The notes: generated from the sequence alone by a model not told the origin. 64,000 nt of DNA from Alphaproteobacteria bacterium (GCA_025359785.1 JANYET010000013.1:101383-165382); one strand, 5' to 3'. Counted from the first letter of the stretch, positions 46,960 through 55,614 are shown. Program-made: numbers and translations.

Positions 46960-47913
46960 GTGCGCGCCTCGCTGCTCCATCTCGACGAGGCCCTGATCGG
47001 CCAGGACGCCCTGCTGGCCAGCGTGCTCGCCAGCGATGGCCGAAGTCTCGACCTGCGCGACCTCGGCCCGAAGCTGCGGCTCTGGAGCCGGCCGGCGGCG
47101 CTGGCCGACCTGCGCGCGAGACTGCGCACGGCCCTGCCCGCGGACGCCGGGCCGATGCTGGTGTTCTGCGGCTCGGGCGACTTCCACCACATCACCCCGA
47201 TCCTGTTGCAGCGGGCCATGGAGGCCGCCGAGAGCGAGATCGGCGGGCGCGAGGCGGTGACCGTCCTGCATTTCGACAATCATCCCGACTGGGTGCGGTT
47301 CTCCAACGGGGCCCACTGCGGCTCCTGGGTGGGCCAGGCCGCGCGCCTGCCGGGCGTGGCGAAGGTGATCACGGTGGGCGTTTGCAGCCCGGACATCCGC
47401 AAGCCTGACCCGCGGCGCGCGGATCTAGCTCTGCTGGCCGAGCAACGGCTGGAACTCTACGCCTACCGGGACCCCGACGGCGGACGCTCCGTCGAACTCG
47501 GCGGCCGGGCCTGGCCGACGATCGAGGGTATGGGCGAGGCCGCCTTCGCCGCCTTCCTGTGCAGCCGCATCGGCGGCGAGGCGATCTACATCACCATCGA
47601 CAAGGACGTCCTGAGCCCTGGCGACGCAGCGACCAACTGGGATCAGGGCCGGACCAGCCTGGGCCTGCTGAAGACCCTGTTGGCCGCGGCGCTGCGGGGC
47701 CGCCGGCTGATCGGCGCCGATGTGGTCGGCGACTGGTCGGCGCCGGTCTATGGCGGAGGGCCGGTGGCGCGTCTGCTGAAACGCGGCGAAGCCTGGCTCG
47801 ATCAGCCGAGGACATCCCCCGACGGCGCCGCGCTCGCGGCCAACGAAGGTGTGAACCTGCAGTTGCTCGACCTCTTGCTCGAAACCCCAAGTCGCCTGGA
47901 GGCCGTGGCGTGA
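46960..47913 (+). CDS. Arginase/ureohydrolase-fold enzyme
   Basis: A 317-residue protein with all expected manganese-binding positions of the ureohydrolase fold: a His in CGSGDFHHITP (about 76-77), D-x-H-x-D as Asp106, His108 and Asp110 (HFDNHPDW), and Asp214 and Asp216 in TIDKDVLSP. The surrounding residues differ from arginase, agmatinase and formiminoglutamase, so the substrate probably differs too. Hydrolysis of a guanidino, amidino or amide group on an amine precursor is the simplest idea. It lies 12 bases after the aminotransferase and overlaps the next gene by 4 bases. Confidence 0.85.
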   Translation: MRASLLHLDEALIGQDALLASVLASDGRSLDLRDLGPKLRLWSRPAALADLRARLRTALPADAGPMLVFCGSGDFHHITPILLQRAMEAAESEIGGREAVTVLHFDNHPDWVRFSNGAHCGSWVGQAARLPGVAKVITVGVCSPDIRKPDPRRADLALLAEQRLELYAYRDPDGGRSVELGGRAWPTIEGMGEAAFAAFLCSRIGGEAIYITIDKDVLSPGDAATNWDQGRTSLGLLKTLLAAALRGRRLIGADVVGDWSAPVYGGGPVARLLKRGEAWLDQPRTSPDGAALAANEGVNLQLLDLLLETPSRLEAVA

Positions 47914-48746
47914 AGGACCGCAGTTTCCAGATCCGGGGAGACGGCCGCCGGGCCGTGCTGCTGATTCACGGCCTGACCGGCGCGCCCGCGGAGATGAAGG
48001 CCGTGGGGCGCAGGCTGCACCGCCAGGGATTCGGGCTCTATGCGCCGATGCTCGCCGGCCACGGCGGGACCGAGGCCGACCTGCTGAAGACCGGCTGGCG
48101 CGACTGGGTCGGCTCGGCGCGCGAGGCCTATCTCAGGCTCGCGGCCGAAGTAGACGAGGTCTATGTGGCCGGCATCTGCGCCGGCGGCGTGATCGGCCTG
48201 GCGCTGTGCGCCGAGTTCCCGCAGATCCGCGGCGCGGCGGCCTATTCGCCGCTGTTCGAATACGACGGCTGGAACATGCCCAAGATCACGCTGGGCGCGC
48301 CGTTGATCCAGGCGGTCGCCAACCTGCCGTTGATCCGTCGGTTGAGCTTCGTGCAGCCGCACCCCTATGGGCTGAAGGACCTGCGCCTGCAGACCCTGGC
48401 CGCCCAGCAGTTGCAGGCGATGATCCCGGGCGCGCTCGACCGGATGCCGCTGGGGGCCATGCACCAGCTCTACCGGATGGCGCGGCGCCTGGAGCAGATC
48501 GCCCCGCGGATCCACACGCCAACGCTCATCGTCCACGCCCGGGAAGATGACCTCGCCGACCTGCGCAACGCCCATCGCCTGCGCGCGGCGCTAGGCGGCC
48601 CGAGCGAGCTCGTGGTGCTGGAGGACAGCTACCACATGGTCCATGTCGACAAGGAGCATGTCCGGGTGGGCGACCTGACGGCCGCCTTCTTCGACGCCCG
48701 GCGGACGCTCAGCGCCGCGCCGCGGCGAGAGGCGATCGATGCTTGA
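47910..48746 (+). CDS. Alpha/beta hydrolase with Cys nucleophile
   Basis: A 278-residue alpha/beta-hydrolase with AVLLIHGLTGAPAEM (oxyanion region) and the elbow VAGICAGGVIG, which puts Cys90 in place of the usual Ser. An Asp in VHAREDDLADLRNA and a His in DSYHMVHVDKEH complete the triad. A Cys nucleophile is known in dienelactone hydrolases and polyhydroxyalkanoate synthases, so thioester chemistry, acyl transfer or release from a carrier protein is as likely as simple hydrolysis. It starts with a GTG overlapping the arginase-fold gene (GTGA) and overlaps the GNAT gene by 8 bases. Confidence 0.82.
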   Translation: MKDRSFQIRGDGRRAVLLIHGLTGAPAEMKAVGRRLHRQGFGLYAPMLAGHGGTEADLLKTGWRDWVGSAREAYLRLAAEVDEVYVAGICAGGVIGLALCAEFPQIRGAAAYSPLFEYDGWNMPKITLGAPLIQAVANLPLIRRLSFVQPHPYGLKDLRLQTLAAQQLQAMIPGALDRMPLGAMHQLYRMARRLEQIAPRIHTPTLIVHAREDDLADLRNAHRLRAALGGPSELVVLEDSYHMVHVDKEHVRVGDLTAAFFDARRTLSAAPRREAIDA

Positions 48747-49851
48747 GGCCGAGGTCGTCGAAACCCTCGCCGACATCGACCGCGCCGAGTGGGATGCGAT
48801 CTTCGGCGACGAGCCCGAGGGCTACGACTATCTGACCGCTGTCGAACAGGCTGGGATCGAGGGGTTTCGCTGGCGCTACGTCCTGGTGCGGGACGGCGGC
48901 GCCCTCGTCGCCGCGGCGCCGGCCTTCCTCACCGACTATCCGCTAGAGACCACGCTGATCGGGTCCGGCAAGCCGCTCTTCGAAGGGTTGCGGCGCATCG
49001 TGCCCGGCGCCTTGACCCTGAGGCTCGCCTGCATCGGTTCGCCCTGCATCACCACGGCCGGCGTCGGGTTCGCGCCGGGCCTCAGCGAGGCCGAGCGACG
49101 GCCCGTGCTAAGCCGGCTGCTGAGCGCCTTCGAAGACGCCGCGAGCGCCGAGCGTTGCGGCCTGCTGGCGCTCAAGGACGTGACCGAGACCGACCGTCCG
49201 CTCTGGGACGCGGCGGCGGGTCGCAGGGGCTATCGGCCGATGCCCAGCCTGCCGATCGCCCGGCTCGACATCGACTTCGCCAGCCTCGACGAGTACCTCG
49301 GCCGCCTCACCGCCAGCGCGCGGAAGGACATGCGGCGCAAGCTCCGCGCGCGGCGGGATGTGCGCATAGAGGTCACCACCTCGATTGACGGGCTGGCCGA
49401 CCGCCTGATGGCCCTCTACGCCCAGACCCGCGAACGCGCCGACATGAGCTTCGAACACCTGACCGCCGACTATTTTCGCGGTGTGCCGCAACATATGGGC
49501 GCGCGCGCCTTCTACGTGCTCTACTTCCAGGGCGAGGACCTGTTGGCCGCCAACCTCCTGCTGCAGGATCGGACCACGCTGGTGGACAAGTATTTCCTGA
49601 TGGATGCTGAGCGCGGCCGGCCGCTGAACCTGTATTTCCTGAGCTGGTTCACCAATGTCGGCCTGTGCCTGGAACGCGGGCTGAGCTGTTACCAGTCGGG
49701 CCAGGCGGCCTATGAAAACAAGCTGCGGCTTGGCAGCCGGCTGATCCGCACGTCGATCTATTTTCGCCACCGCAACGCCCTGGTGAACGGGGCGATGCAG
49801 GTATTCGCCCCGCTGTTCGCCGCCGACCCCACCGTGAAGCGCGCGGCATGA
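48739..49851 (+). CDS. GNAT-type N-acyltransferase (peptidogalycan/BioF2-like)
   Basis: A 370-residue protein of the double-GNAT type used by FemAB-like, peptidogalycan and bacterial ceramide synthase-type acyltransferases. Recognisable parts are the central LTASARKDMRRKLRARRDVRI, the segment QTRERADMSFEHLTADYFRG, and the C-terminal SCYQSGQAAYENKLRLGSRLI. It would transfer an acyl group from acyl-ACP or acyl-CoA to an amine. In this operon, with its own acyl carrier protein, it is the best candidate for making the amide bond of the product. It overlaps the transporter permease gene by 4 bases. Confidence 0.82.
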   Translation: MLEAEVVETLADIDRAEWDAIFGDEPEGYDYLTAVEQAGIEGFRWRYVLVRDGGALVAAAPAFLTDYPLETTLIGSGKPLFEGLRRIVPGALTLRLACIGSPCITTAGVGFAPGLSEAERRPVLSRLLSAFEDAASAERCGLLALKDVTETDRPLWDAAAGRRGYRPMPSLPIARLDIDFASLDEYLGRLTASARKDMRRKLRARRDVRIEVTTSIDGLADRLMALYAQTRERADMSFEHLTADYFRGVPQHMGARAFYVLYFQGEDLLAANLLLQDRTTLVDKYFLMDAERGRPLNLYFLSWFTNVGLCLERGLSCYQSGQAAYENKLRLGSRLIRTSIYFRHRNALVNGAMQVFAPLFAADPTVKRAA

Positions 49852-51038
49852 GCCATCCGCTCCAAGCCGCCGCGCTGGCCGGACCCGCACGACGGGTATC
49901 GGGGCCCAGGATGCCGCTGGCGCTGAAGACCCTGATCTACGATTGGCGCCGGTTCCTGCCGGCTGTCGTGGCGGTGGCCTTTTCTGGCTTGCTGGTCCTG
50001 CTGCAGGCCGCCGTGATCCTGGGTATCTTTTCGCTCTCCAGCCTCTATGTCACCCGCTCCGACGCGGACCTCTGGATCGGATTTCCGGGGGTTCAGAGCA
50101 TCGACCTCGGCCGGCCGATGACCGCCAAGGCCGACCTGTTCGTCTGGATGAATCCCCACGTTCGGCGGCTGGAGCCGTTTCTGTGGGGGTCCGGCGAATG
50201 GCGCACGGACACCCGTGGCATGGTCAATATCTTCATCGTCGGTGTCGCCACCGCGCCCGGCGCGATGGGACTGTCCCAGGCGCTGTCGGCGCAGCAGCGC
50301 GCCGCGCTCGCCCAGCCCGACGCGGTGCTGATCGACGAGGCCGACCTGCACAAGCTTGAGACGGCGGTTGGCGGCGTCGCCGAAATCAACGGCCGCCGCG
50401 TCCGGGTGGTGGGGCTGACCCACGGGCTGCGCGGCCTGGGCGGGGTCAATGTGATCGCGTCGCTGAGCACCACGCGGCGCCTGGATCCCGCGGCCGGTCC
50501 CGCCGGCAAGGTGGCCTATCTGTTGGCCCAGCTGGATGACCCGGCGGCCTCGGACAGCGTGGCGCGCGCGCTCAGCGGCCAGGGCAAGGGGCGCGGCTTC
50601 GAGGCGCTCACCGGCCGCGCCTTCGCCGGCCGCACCACTCGCTACTGGCTTACCGAGTCCGGCGCGGGCGTCGCCTTCGTGTTCGGCAGCCTGGTCGCCA
50701 TGTCGGCCGCGGTGATCATCACCAGTCAGACTCTGGCCGCGGCGGTGGCCGGCTCCCTGAAGGAATTCGCCGCCCTGCGCGCCCTGGGTTTCTCGATGCG
50801 CGCGCTGAACGACATCGTCCTGCAACAGAGCTTCTGGGTCGGCGTGGCGGGCTTGGCGCTGGCTGGGCTGCTGACCGGTGTCCTGGCGGCGGTCGCCCGG
50901 CTCGGCGATGTGCCGATGGTGCTCTCCGCGCCGATGGTCGCCGCCGCCGCCGCGCTGGTCCTGGTCACCGCCTTGGGCTCCGGCGCCTATGCCCTGCGCC
51001 GGGTCGGCCAGGCCGATCCCGCGACCCTGCTGTTATGA
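49848..51038 (+). CDS. ABC transporter permease, FtsX/DevC family
   Basis: A 396-residue MacB/FtsX-type permease. One helix lies near the N-terminus (FLPAVVAVAFSGLLVLLQAAV), a periplasmic domain of about 220 residues follows, and three helices lie in the last 130 residues. The opening MPLALKTLIYDWRRFL and LWIGFPGVQSIDLGRPM resemble DevC, the permease of the cyanobacterial heterocyst glycolipid exporter. It needs the ATPase at 53247 and works with the adaptor and TolC-like genes that follow. Overlaps of 4 bases on both sides show translational coupling. Confidence 0.88.
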   Translation: MSHPLQAAALAGPARRVSGPRMPLALKTLIYDWRRFLPAVVAVAFSGLLVLLQAAVILGIFSLSSLYVTRSDADLWIGFPGVQSIDLGRPMTAKADLFVWMNPHVRRLEPFLWGSGEWRTDTRGMVNIFIVGVATAPGAMGLSQALSAQQRAALAQPDAVLIDEADLHKLETAVGGVAEINGRRVRVVGLTHGLRGLGGVNVIASLSTTRRLDPAAGPAGKVAYLLAQLDDPAASDSVARALSGQGKGRGFEALTGRAFAGRTTRYWLTESGAGVAFVFGSLVAMSAAVIITSQTLAAAVAGSLKEFAALRALGFSMRALNDIVLQQSFWVGVAGLALAGLLTGVLAAVARLGDVPMVLSAPMVAAAAALVLVTALGSGAYALRRVGQADPATLLL

Positions 51039-51922
51039 CCCGTAAGCTGATCCTCCTGCTGGCGCTGCTCTGCGCCGCCTGCACCCCAAAGCCGTCGCAA
51101 CGGCCCGACGCGCATCCGGGCGCGAATACCGGCGCTGCGCCCGCCGCCGCCGTTGCAAAGGGGGTCGTCGACGCCGAGGGCGGCCTGATCGGGGTGCGCG
51201 TCCCCCGCGAGGGCGTCGTCACCCAGCTGATGGCCGAGGTCGGCGACCACGTCGCCGCGGGGCAGCCGCTGGCGGCGCTCGACGCGCGTCAGGCCAGCCT
51301 GGCCATGGCGGCCGCCACCGCAGAATTGGCCGACCGCAACGTCCAGGCCCAGGTGGCGGCGGCGCGCGCCGAGGGCGCCGAACGCGACGCCGGCCGGCTG
51401 TCGCGGCTGGCGGCTCAGGACGCCCTGCCCCGCCAGGAGGCCGAGCAGGCCGCCACCGCCGCGGCGGTCGCCCGTGGCGAACAGCGGCAGGTCAGCGCGG
51501 GCCTGCGCGTCGCTCAGGCGCGGCGCCGGCTCGACGCCTACGAGGTGGACGTGCGCACCGTGCGCGCGCCGCTGGCCGGCAAGATCGTCCGCCGCGACGC
51601 CGTGGCCGGCGCCTATCTGACCGCCGCGGCGCCGCTCTATCTGCTGGAGCCTGACGGTCGCCGGGTGGTGCGGGCGGAGCTTGACGAGGCGTTCGCCGAC
51701 CGGGTGAAGCCGGGCGCTGCGGCCGTCGTCTCGCCGGAGTTCCGCGAAGGCCAGGCCTACCGCGCCCATGTGCTGCGGGTGTCCGACGTGCTGAGCGGCG
51801 CCTCGCTGGGCGAAGAGGCTGGCGGCAAGACCGACACCCGGGTGGTCACCGTCCTGCTCGCCCTGGATGGACCCACGGACCTCAGGATCGGCCAGCGGGT
51901 GCTGGTGCGCTTCGCGCCGTGA
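51035..51922 (+). CDS. Periplasmic adaptor (HlyD/DevB-like) lipoprotein
   Basis: A 295-residue membrane fusion protein with a lipoprotein signal (LLLALLCAAC lipobox). The barrel-sandwich halves are VPREGVVTQLMAEVGDHVAAGQPL and VRAPLAGKIVRRDAVAGAYL, with an Ala/Arg-rich coiled-coil hairpin between, and a beta-barrel domain follows. It should link the FtsX/DevC-type permease to the outer-membrane channel. It overlaps both neighbours by 4 bases. Confidence 0.88.
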   Translation: MTRKLILLLALLCAACTPKPSQRPDAHPGANTGAAPAAAVAKGVVDAEGGLIGVRVPREGVVTQLMAEVGDHVAAGQPLAALDARQASLAMAAATAELADRNVQAQVAAARAEGAERDAGRLSRLAAQDALPRQEAEQAATAAAVARGEQRQVSAGLRVAQARRRLDAYEVDVRTVRAPLAGKIVRRDAVAGAYLTAAAPLYLLEPDGRRVVRAELDEAFADRVKPGAAAVVSPEFREGQAYRAHVLRVSDVLSGASLGEEAGGKTDTRVVTVLLALDGPTDLRIGQRVLVRFAP

Positions 51923-53250
51923 GCCGCCGCCGCGCGGGCCTGGCCCTGACGTTGGCGGCGCTGCTCGGGGGCTGCGTCCATGAGACCGCCGCCGACCGGG
52001 CGCCGCGGGTTGATCCCGTCGCCCGCCTGGCTCCGGCCGGCGCGGCGCCCTGGCGCGAGGATCTCGGCGATCCGGCCCTGCGCGATCTGCTGCGGCGCGC
52101 CGACCAGGGGGCCTTGGACATCAAGGTCGCGCTCGCCCGGCTTGAGCTGGCGCGGGCCGAGGCCGATCTGGCGGTCGCCGGGGGCCGACCACAGGCCGTG
52201 CTGGGCGCGGCTGGAGCCCTGGGCGCGCGGAATTTCTCGTCGCAGCGCTCGGCGGGCGTTCCGACGCTGGAGGCGACCTACGAGATCGACCTTTCCGGGC
52301 GCATCGCGCAGCTGGTCAAGGCCGCGGCTTCGGAGCGCCAGGCCGCCGCGGACGAGGTGACCGGCGCCCGCCTGGTGGTCGCCGCGGAGACCGCTCGGTC
52401 CTATGTAGCGCTCTGCGCGGCCCGCGATAGCGCGGCCGTCGCGGCCCGCCGCCAGGCCGCCGCCGCGCGCGTCCAGGCGCTGGGCGGCCTGCGGCGGTCG
52501 GAGGGTGTCGCCACGGGGCAGGATATCGAGACCTACGCCGCCGCCGCACGGGCGGCGACCGCGGCCGGCCGCACCGCCCAGCTCGCCGCCCAGACCGCCG
52601 CGCTCCGCCTCAGAACCCTGCTCGGCGGCGGCGACCTTCCCACGCCCCTGATCTGCGCCCTGCCGGAGAGCCCGCCGCCGACCGGCGACCTGCCCGCCGA
52701 CGTGGTGGACCGGCGGCCCGACGTGACCGCGGCGTTCAGCCGTTTACAGGCCGCGGACTTCCGGCGCGCCGCGGCGGTCGCCGCCGCCCGGCCGCAGTTC
52801 CAGATTTCGGCGGTCCTGGGCGCGCCGGACGCGGCGATCGCCACCTTGCTCGACACCCGCGGCCTGGCCTGGGCTCTGGCCGGCCGGATCGGCGAGGCGG
52901 TCTTTGACGGCGGCGCGGGGCGCGGCCGCATCGCGGCGGCGAGCGCCGAGGCCGATCTTGCCGACCTGAATTATCGCAAGGCCGTCCTGCAGGGCTGGTC
53001 GGAGCTGCAGACCGCCGCCCTGGGCGCCCGCGCCGCGACAGATCGACTGGCGACGGCGCGCGATGAGGTCAGGCGCGCCGAGGCCACCCTCGGCATGGTG
53101 CGCGTCCGCCGCCGTGAAGGCGCCGCCGACGGCATGGCCCTGGCGGCGGCCGAAAGCGGGCTCGATGACGCCCGCGACGGGCTGCTCCAGGCCCTCGCCC
53201 AGGCGGCCGGCGCGCGCATCCAGCTGGCTCTGGCCGACGGTGGCCGATGA
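51919..53250 (+). CDS. TolC/NodT-family outer-membrane efflux lipoprotein
   Basis: A 443-residue outer-membrane factor. It starts with a GTG overlapping the adaptor stop (GTGA), followed by a lipoprotein signal (LTLAALLGGC lipobox). The body is the NodT-type pair of long helical repeats, with WREDLGDPALRDLLRRADQ near the start and FPTP-like LPADVVDRRPDVTAAFSRLQA in the middle. It would complete a tripartite exporter with the permease, ATPase and adaptor. Having its own channel rather than sharing one suggests a specialised substrate. Confidence 0.88.
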   Translation: MSRRRAGLALTLAALLGGCVHETAADRAPRVDPVARLAPAGAAPWREDLGDPALRDLLRRADQGALDIKVALARLELARAEADLAVAGGRPQAVLGAAGALGARNFSSQRSAGVPTLEATYEIDLSGRIAQLVKAAASERQAAADEVTGARLVVAAETARSYVALCAARDSAAVAARRQAAAARVQALGGLRRSEGVATGQDIETYAAAARAATAAGRTAQLAAQTAALRLRTLLGGGDLPTPLICALPESPPPTGDLPADVVDRRPDVTAAFSRLQAADFRRAAAVAAARPQFQISAVLGAPDAAIATLLDTRGLAWALAGRIGEAVFDGGAGRGRIAAASAEADLADLNYRKAVLQGWSELQTAALGARAATDRLATARDEVRRAEATLGMVRVRRREGAADGMALAAAESGLDDARDGLLQALAQAAGARIQLALADGGR

Positions 53251-53987
53251 GCGGGCCCGCGCGCGACGCGCCGATCCCGCAAGCGTCGATCCCCGAAACG
53301 CCCATCTCGGACGCGCCGATCCTCGAAGCCCGCGGCATCGCCAAGGCCTATGGCGAGGGGGCCCAGCGGGTCGAGGCTCTGCGGCCGATGGATTTTTCGG
53401 TGCGGCGCGGCGAGTTCGTGATGGTCGCCGGTCCATCCGGCTCAGGCAAATCGACGCTGCTGGCGATCGTCTCCGGCCTGCTGACGCCGACCCAGGGGTC
53501 TGTACGTGTGCTCGGCCATGATCTGGCCTCGCTGTCGCGTGACGCCTTCGATCGGTTCCGGCTGGAGAATTTCGGCTTCATCTTCCAGGGCTTTCACCTG
53601 CTGCCGGCGCTGACCGCCCTGGAGCAGGTCAGCATCGTCCTGGAGCGGCAGGGGCTGCGCCGCGAGACCGCCGAGGCCCGCGCGACGGCGTCGCTGCAGC
53701 AGATGGGCCTCGGCGGCCGGCTCGCCAATCGGCCCGCTGAGCTGTCCGGCGGCGAGAAACAGCGGGTGGCCATCGCCCGGGCCATGGCCAAGCGGCCGCA
53801 GATCCTGTTCGCTGACGAACCCACCTCGGCGCTGGATTCGGAGAACGGTCGGCAGGTCACCCGCCTGCTGCGCACCGCCGTCGACGACGACGGCGCGACG
53901 GTGATCTGTGTCACCCACGACCCCCGCCTGATCGAGCACGCGAGCCGCGTTCTGCGCATGGAAGACGGTTCTGTTGTCGCGACCTAG
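53247..53987 (+). CDS. ABC transporter ATP-binding protein (LolD/DevA-like)
   Basis: A 246-residue ATPase with Walker A GPSGSGKST (62-70), Q-loop in IFQGFHLLPALTALEQV, signature LSGGEKQRVAIARAM and Walker B ILFADEPTSALD. It belongs to the MacB/LolD/DevA group that pairs with FtsX-type permeases. The first 25 residues are a Pro/Ile-rich extension of repeated DAPI/ETPI units not usual in the family. It is the last of the four exporter genes, 86 bases ahead of the acyl carrier protein gene. Confidence 0.92.
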   Translation: MSGPARDAPIPQASIPETPISDAPILEARGIAKAYGEGAQRVEALRPMDFSVRRGEFVMVAGPSGSGKSTLLAIVSGLLTPTQGSVRVLGHDLASLSRDAFDRFRLENFGFIFQGFHLLPALTALEQVSIVLERQGLRRETAEARATASLQQMGLGGRLANRPAELSGGEKQRVAIARAMAKRPQILFADEPTSALDSENGRQVTRLLRTAVDDDGATVICVTHDPRLIEHASRVLRMEDGSVVAT

Positions 53988-54072
53988 CTTTCGGGCTTGA
54001 GGCCGAGGGCCTCCCGTGGCGTCCTCGCCTTTATGGTCGCGTTCTGGCGGCCAGTTTTCGGAACCAGGCGCG

Positions 54073-54324
54073 ATGGCCCTCAGAGTACCCAGCGACGACG
54101 AACTCTTCGACGTGATCGCCAAGGAGGCGCTGGTCGATCGGGCGATCCTCAACCGCGAGGCGGCGCTGGAGGACCTCGGCATCGCCTCGCTTGACGTCAT
54201 CAGCATCCTTTTCGAGGTCGAGGAGCGCTTCGGCATCGTCATCGAAGAGAGCGAATTGGGCGATTGCAAAACCCTGGGCCAGCTGATGGACAAGCTGAAG
54301 GCCCGGGCCGAAACCACGGCCTGA
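54073..54324 (+). CDS. Acyl carrier protein
   Basis: An 83-residue acidic acyl carrier protein. The 4'-phosphopantetheine attachment Ser39 lies in DLGIASLDVISILFEVEERF. The usual Asp before this Ser is replaced by Ala, while the downstream Leu-Asp and the acidic helix II are kept. The ATG at 54073 gives the standard length; an upstream in-frame start would add 19 unconserved residues. It is followed 14 bases later by a ketoacyl-ACP synthase, so it is a dedicated carrier for this pathway and not the housekeeping AcpP. Confidence 0.88.
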   Translation: MALRVPSDDELFDVIAKEALVDRAILNREAALEDLGIASLDVISILFEVEERFGIVIEESELGDCKTLGQLMDKLKARAETTA

Positions 54325-54337
54325 CGCAGGGCATCGC

Positions 54338-55576
54338 GTGAAACGCATCGCGGTCACGGGCCTGGGCGCCCTATCGGCGCTGGGAGCCTCGTTCGAGGAA
54401 AACTGGCAGGCCGTCGCGGCCGGCCGCTGTGGGATCGCGCGATGCGTCGTCGGCGTTTCGCCGCATGGTCCGGGCGGACTTGAGCTGCCCATGGCCAGGG
54501 TCGCCGACGGGTTCGAGACCGCGCTGGACGCGGCCCTGGGCCGCCCGGTCGCCGCGGGCCTCGATCCCTTCGCCCGCTTCGTGCTCGCCCCGGCGCTTGA
54601 GGCGCTGCAACAATCCGGCCTGCGCGGCCATGCCGTGCTCCACGAGCGCACGGCGATCATCTTCGGCCACGGTCTCGGCGGTCTGGCGACCCTGGAGGCC
54701 GGCTATGAGCGCCTGTTCGGCCAGAAATCGCCGCGCATGCATCCCTCCACGGTGCCCAAGGTGATGGTCAGCGCCGGGGTCAGCGCCGCGGCCATGGCCT
54801 TCGACATCCACGGGCCGGTGTTCGCCGTCTCCAGCGCCTGCGCCTCGTCAGCCCACGCCATCGCGCAAGGCGCCGCCCTGATCGCCACCGGCCAGGTCGA
54901 CGCCGCCCTGGTCGGCGGCAGCGAGGCGGTGTCCACCGGAGGCTCGGTGCGCGCCTGGGAGGCTATTCGCGCCATGTCGCCGGTCACCTGCCGACCGTTC
55001 TCGGCCGACCGCGACGGCATGGTGCTGGGCGAAGGCGGCGCCGTCCTGATGCTGGAGGCGCTCGACCACGCCCAGGCGCGCGGCGCCACCGTTCTGGGCG
55101 AGCTGGTCGGCTGGGGCATGTCTTCCGACGCCTTTCACATCACCCAGCCCTCGCCCGAGGGCCAGGCGCGCGCCATGCGCCAGGCGGCCCGCAACGCCGG
55201 CGTGCTGGATCGGGAGGACATCCTGATCTCCGCTCACGGAACCGGAACACCGCTCAACGACGCGGCCGAAACCCAGTCTCTCGTCGAGGTCTTCGGCGAG
55301 CGGGCGCGCGCCATGCCGGTGATCGCCACCAAGAGCGCCCACGGCCACCTGATCGGCGGCTCAGCGGCCTTGCAGGCTGCCCTGGGCCTCCGGGCGCTGA
55401 GCGAGGGCCTCGCCCCGCCGATCCTCAATTTCACCAGCCGCGACCCGGCCTGCGACCTCGATCTGGTGCTGGGCGCGGCGCGGCCGATCGCCTGCGGGCT
55501 GCTGCTGCAGAACGCCTTCGCGTTCGGCGGCCTGAATGTCACCCTGATGTTCGCGGCGCCGGGCAGCCAGTCTTAG
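54338..55576 (+). CDS. Beta-ketoacyl-ACP synthase II-like (FabF-type condensing enzyme)
   Basis: A 412-residue condensing enzyme with an intact Cys-His-His triad: Cys168 in SSACASSAHA, His300 in SAHGTGTPLND and His335 in KSAHGHLIGG. It elongates an acyl chain with malonyl-ACP or builds a short polyketide. It starts with a GTG 14 bases after the carrier protein gene. The final codons lie inside a 14-base tandem repeat. No ketoreductase or dehydratase is present in the cluster, so these steps would come from primary fatty acid synthesis. Confidence 0.92.
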   Translation: MKRIAVTGLGALSALGASFEENWQAVAAGRCGIARCVVGVSPHGPGGLELPMARVADGFETALDAALGRPVAAGLDPFARFVLAPALEALQQSGLRGHAVLHERTAIIFGHGLGGLATLEAGYERLFGQKSPRMHPSTVPKVMVSAGVSAAAMAFDIHGPVFAVSSACASSAHAIAQGAALIATGQVDAALVGGSEAVSTGGSVRAWEAIRAMSPVTCRPFSADRDGMVLGEGGAVLMLEALDHAQARGATVLGELVGWGMSSDAFHITQPSPEGQARAMRQAARNAGVLDREDILISAHGTGTPLNDAAETQSLVEVFGERARAMPVIATKSAHGHLIGGSAALQAALGLRALSEGLAPPILNFTSRDPACDLDLVLGAARPIACGLLLQNAFAFGGLNVTLMFAAPGSQS

Positions 55577-55612
55577 ACGGCCAGTCTTAGACAGCCAGTC
55601 TTAGACAGCCAG
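55566..55612. repeat. 14-base tandem repeat across the ketosynthase stop codon
   Basis: About 3.3 copies of the unit GCCAGTCTTAGACA (55566-55579, 55580-55593, 55594-55607, then 5 bases). The first copy contains the TAG stop of the ketoacyl synthase gene. The repeat fills the gap to the convergent desaturase gene. It is probably slippage-derived. Confidence 0.85.
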
Positions 55613-55614
55613 CT

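Noticed and set aside
44847..55576. Assigning the cluster to the bacterial ceramide pathway
   Set aside because: A GNAT acyltransferase and a carrier protein fit, but no alpha-oxoamine synthase (serine palmitoyltransferase) or ceramide reductase is present, and the aminotransferase and arginase-fold genes are not part of that pathway.
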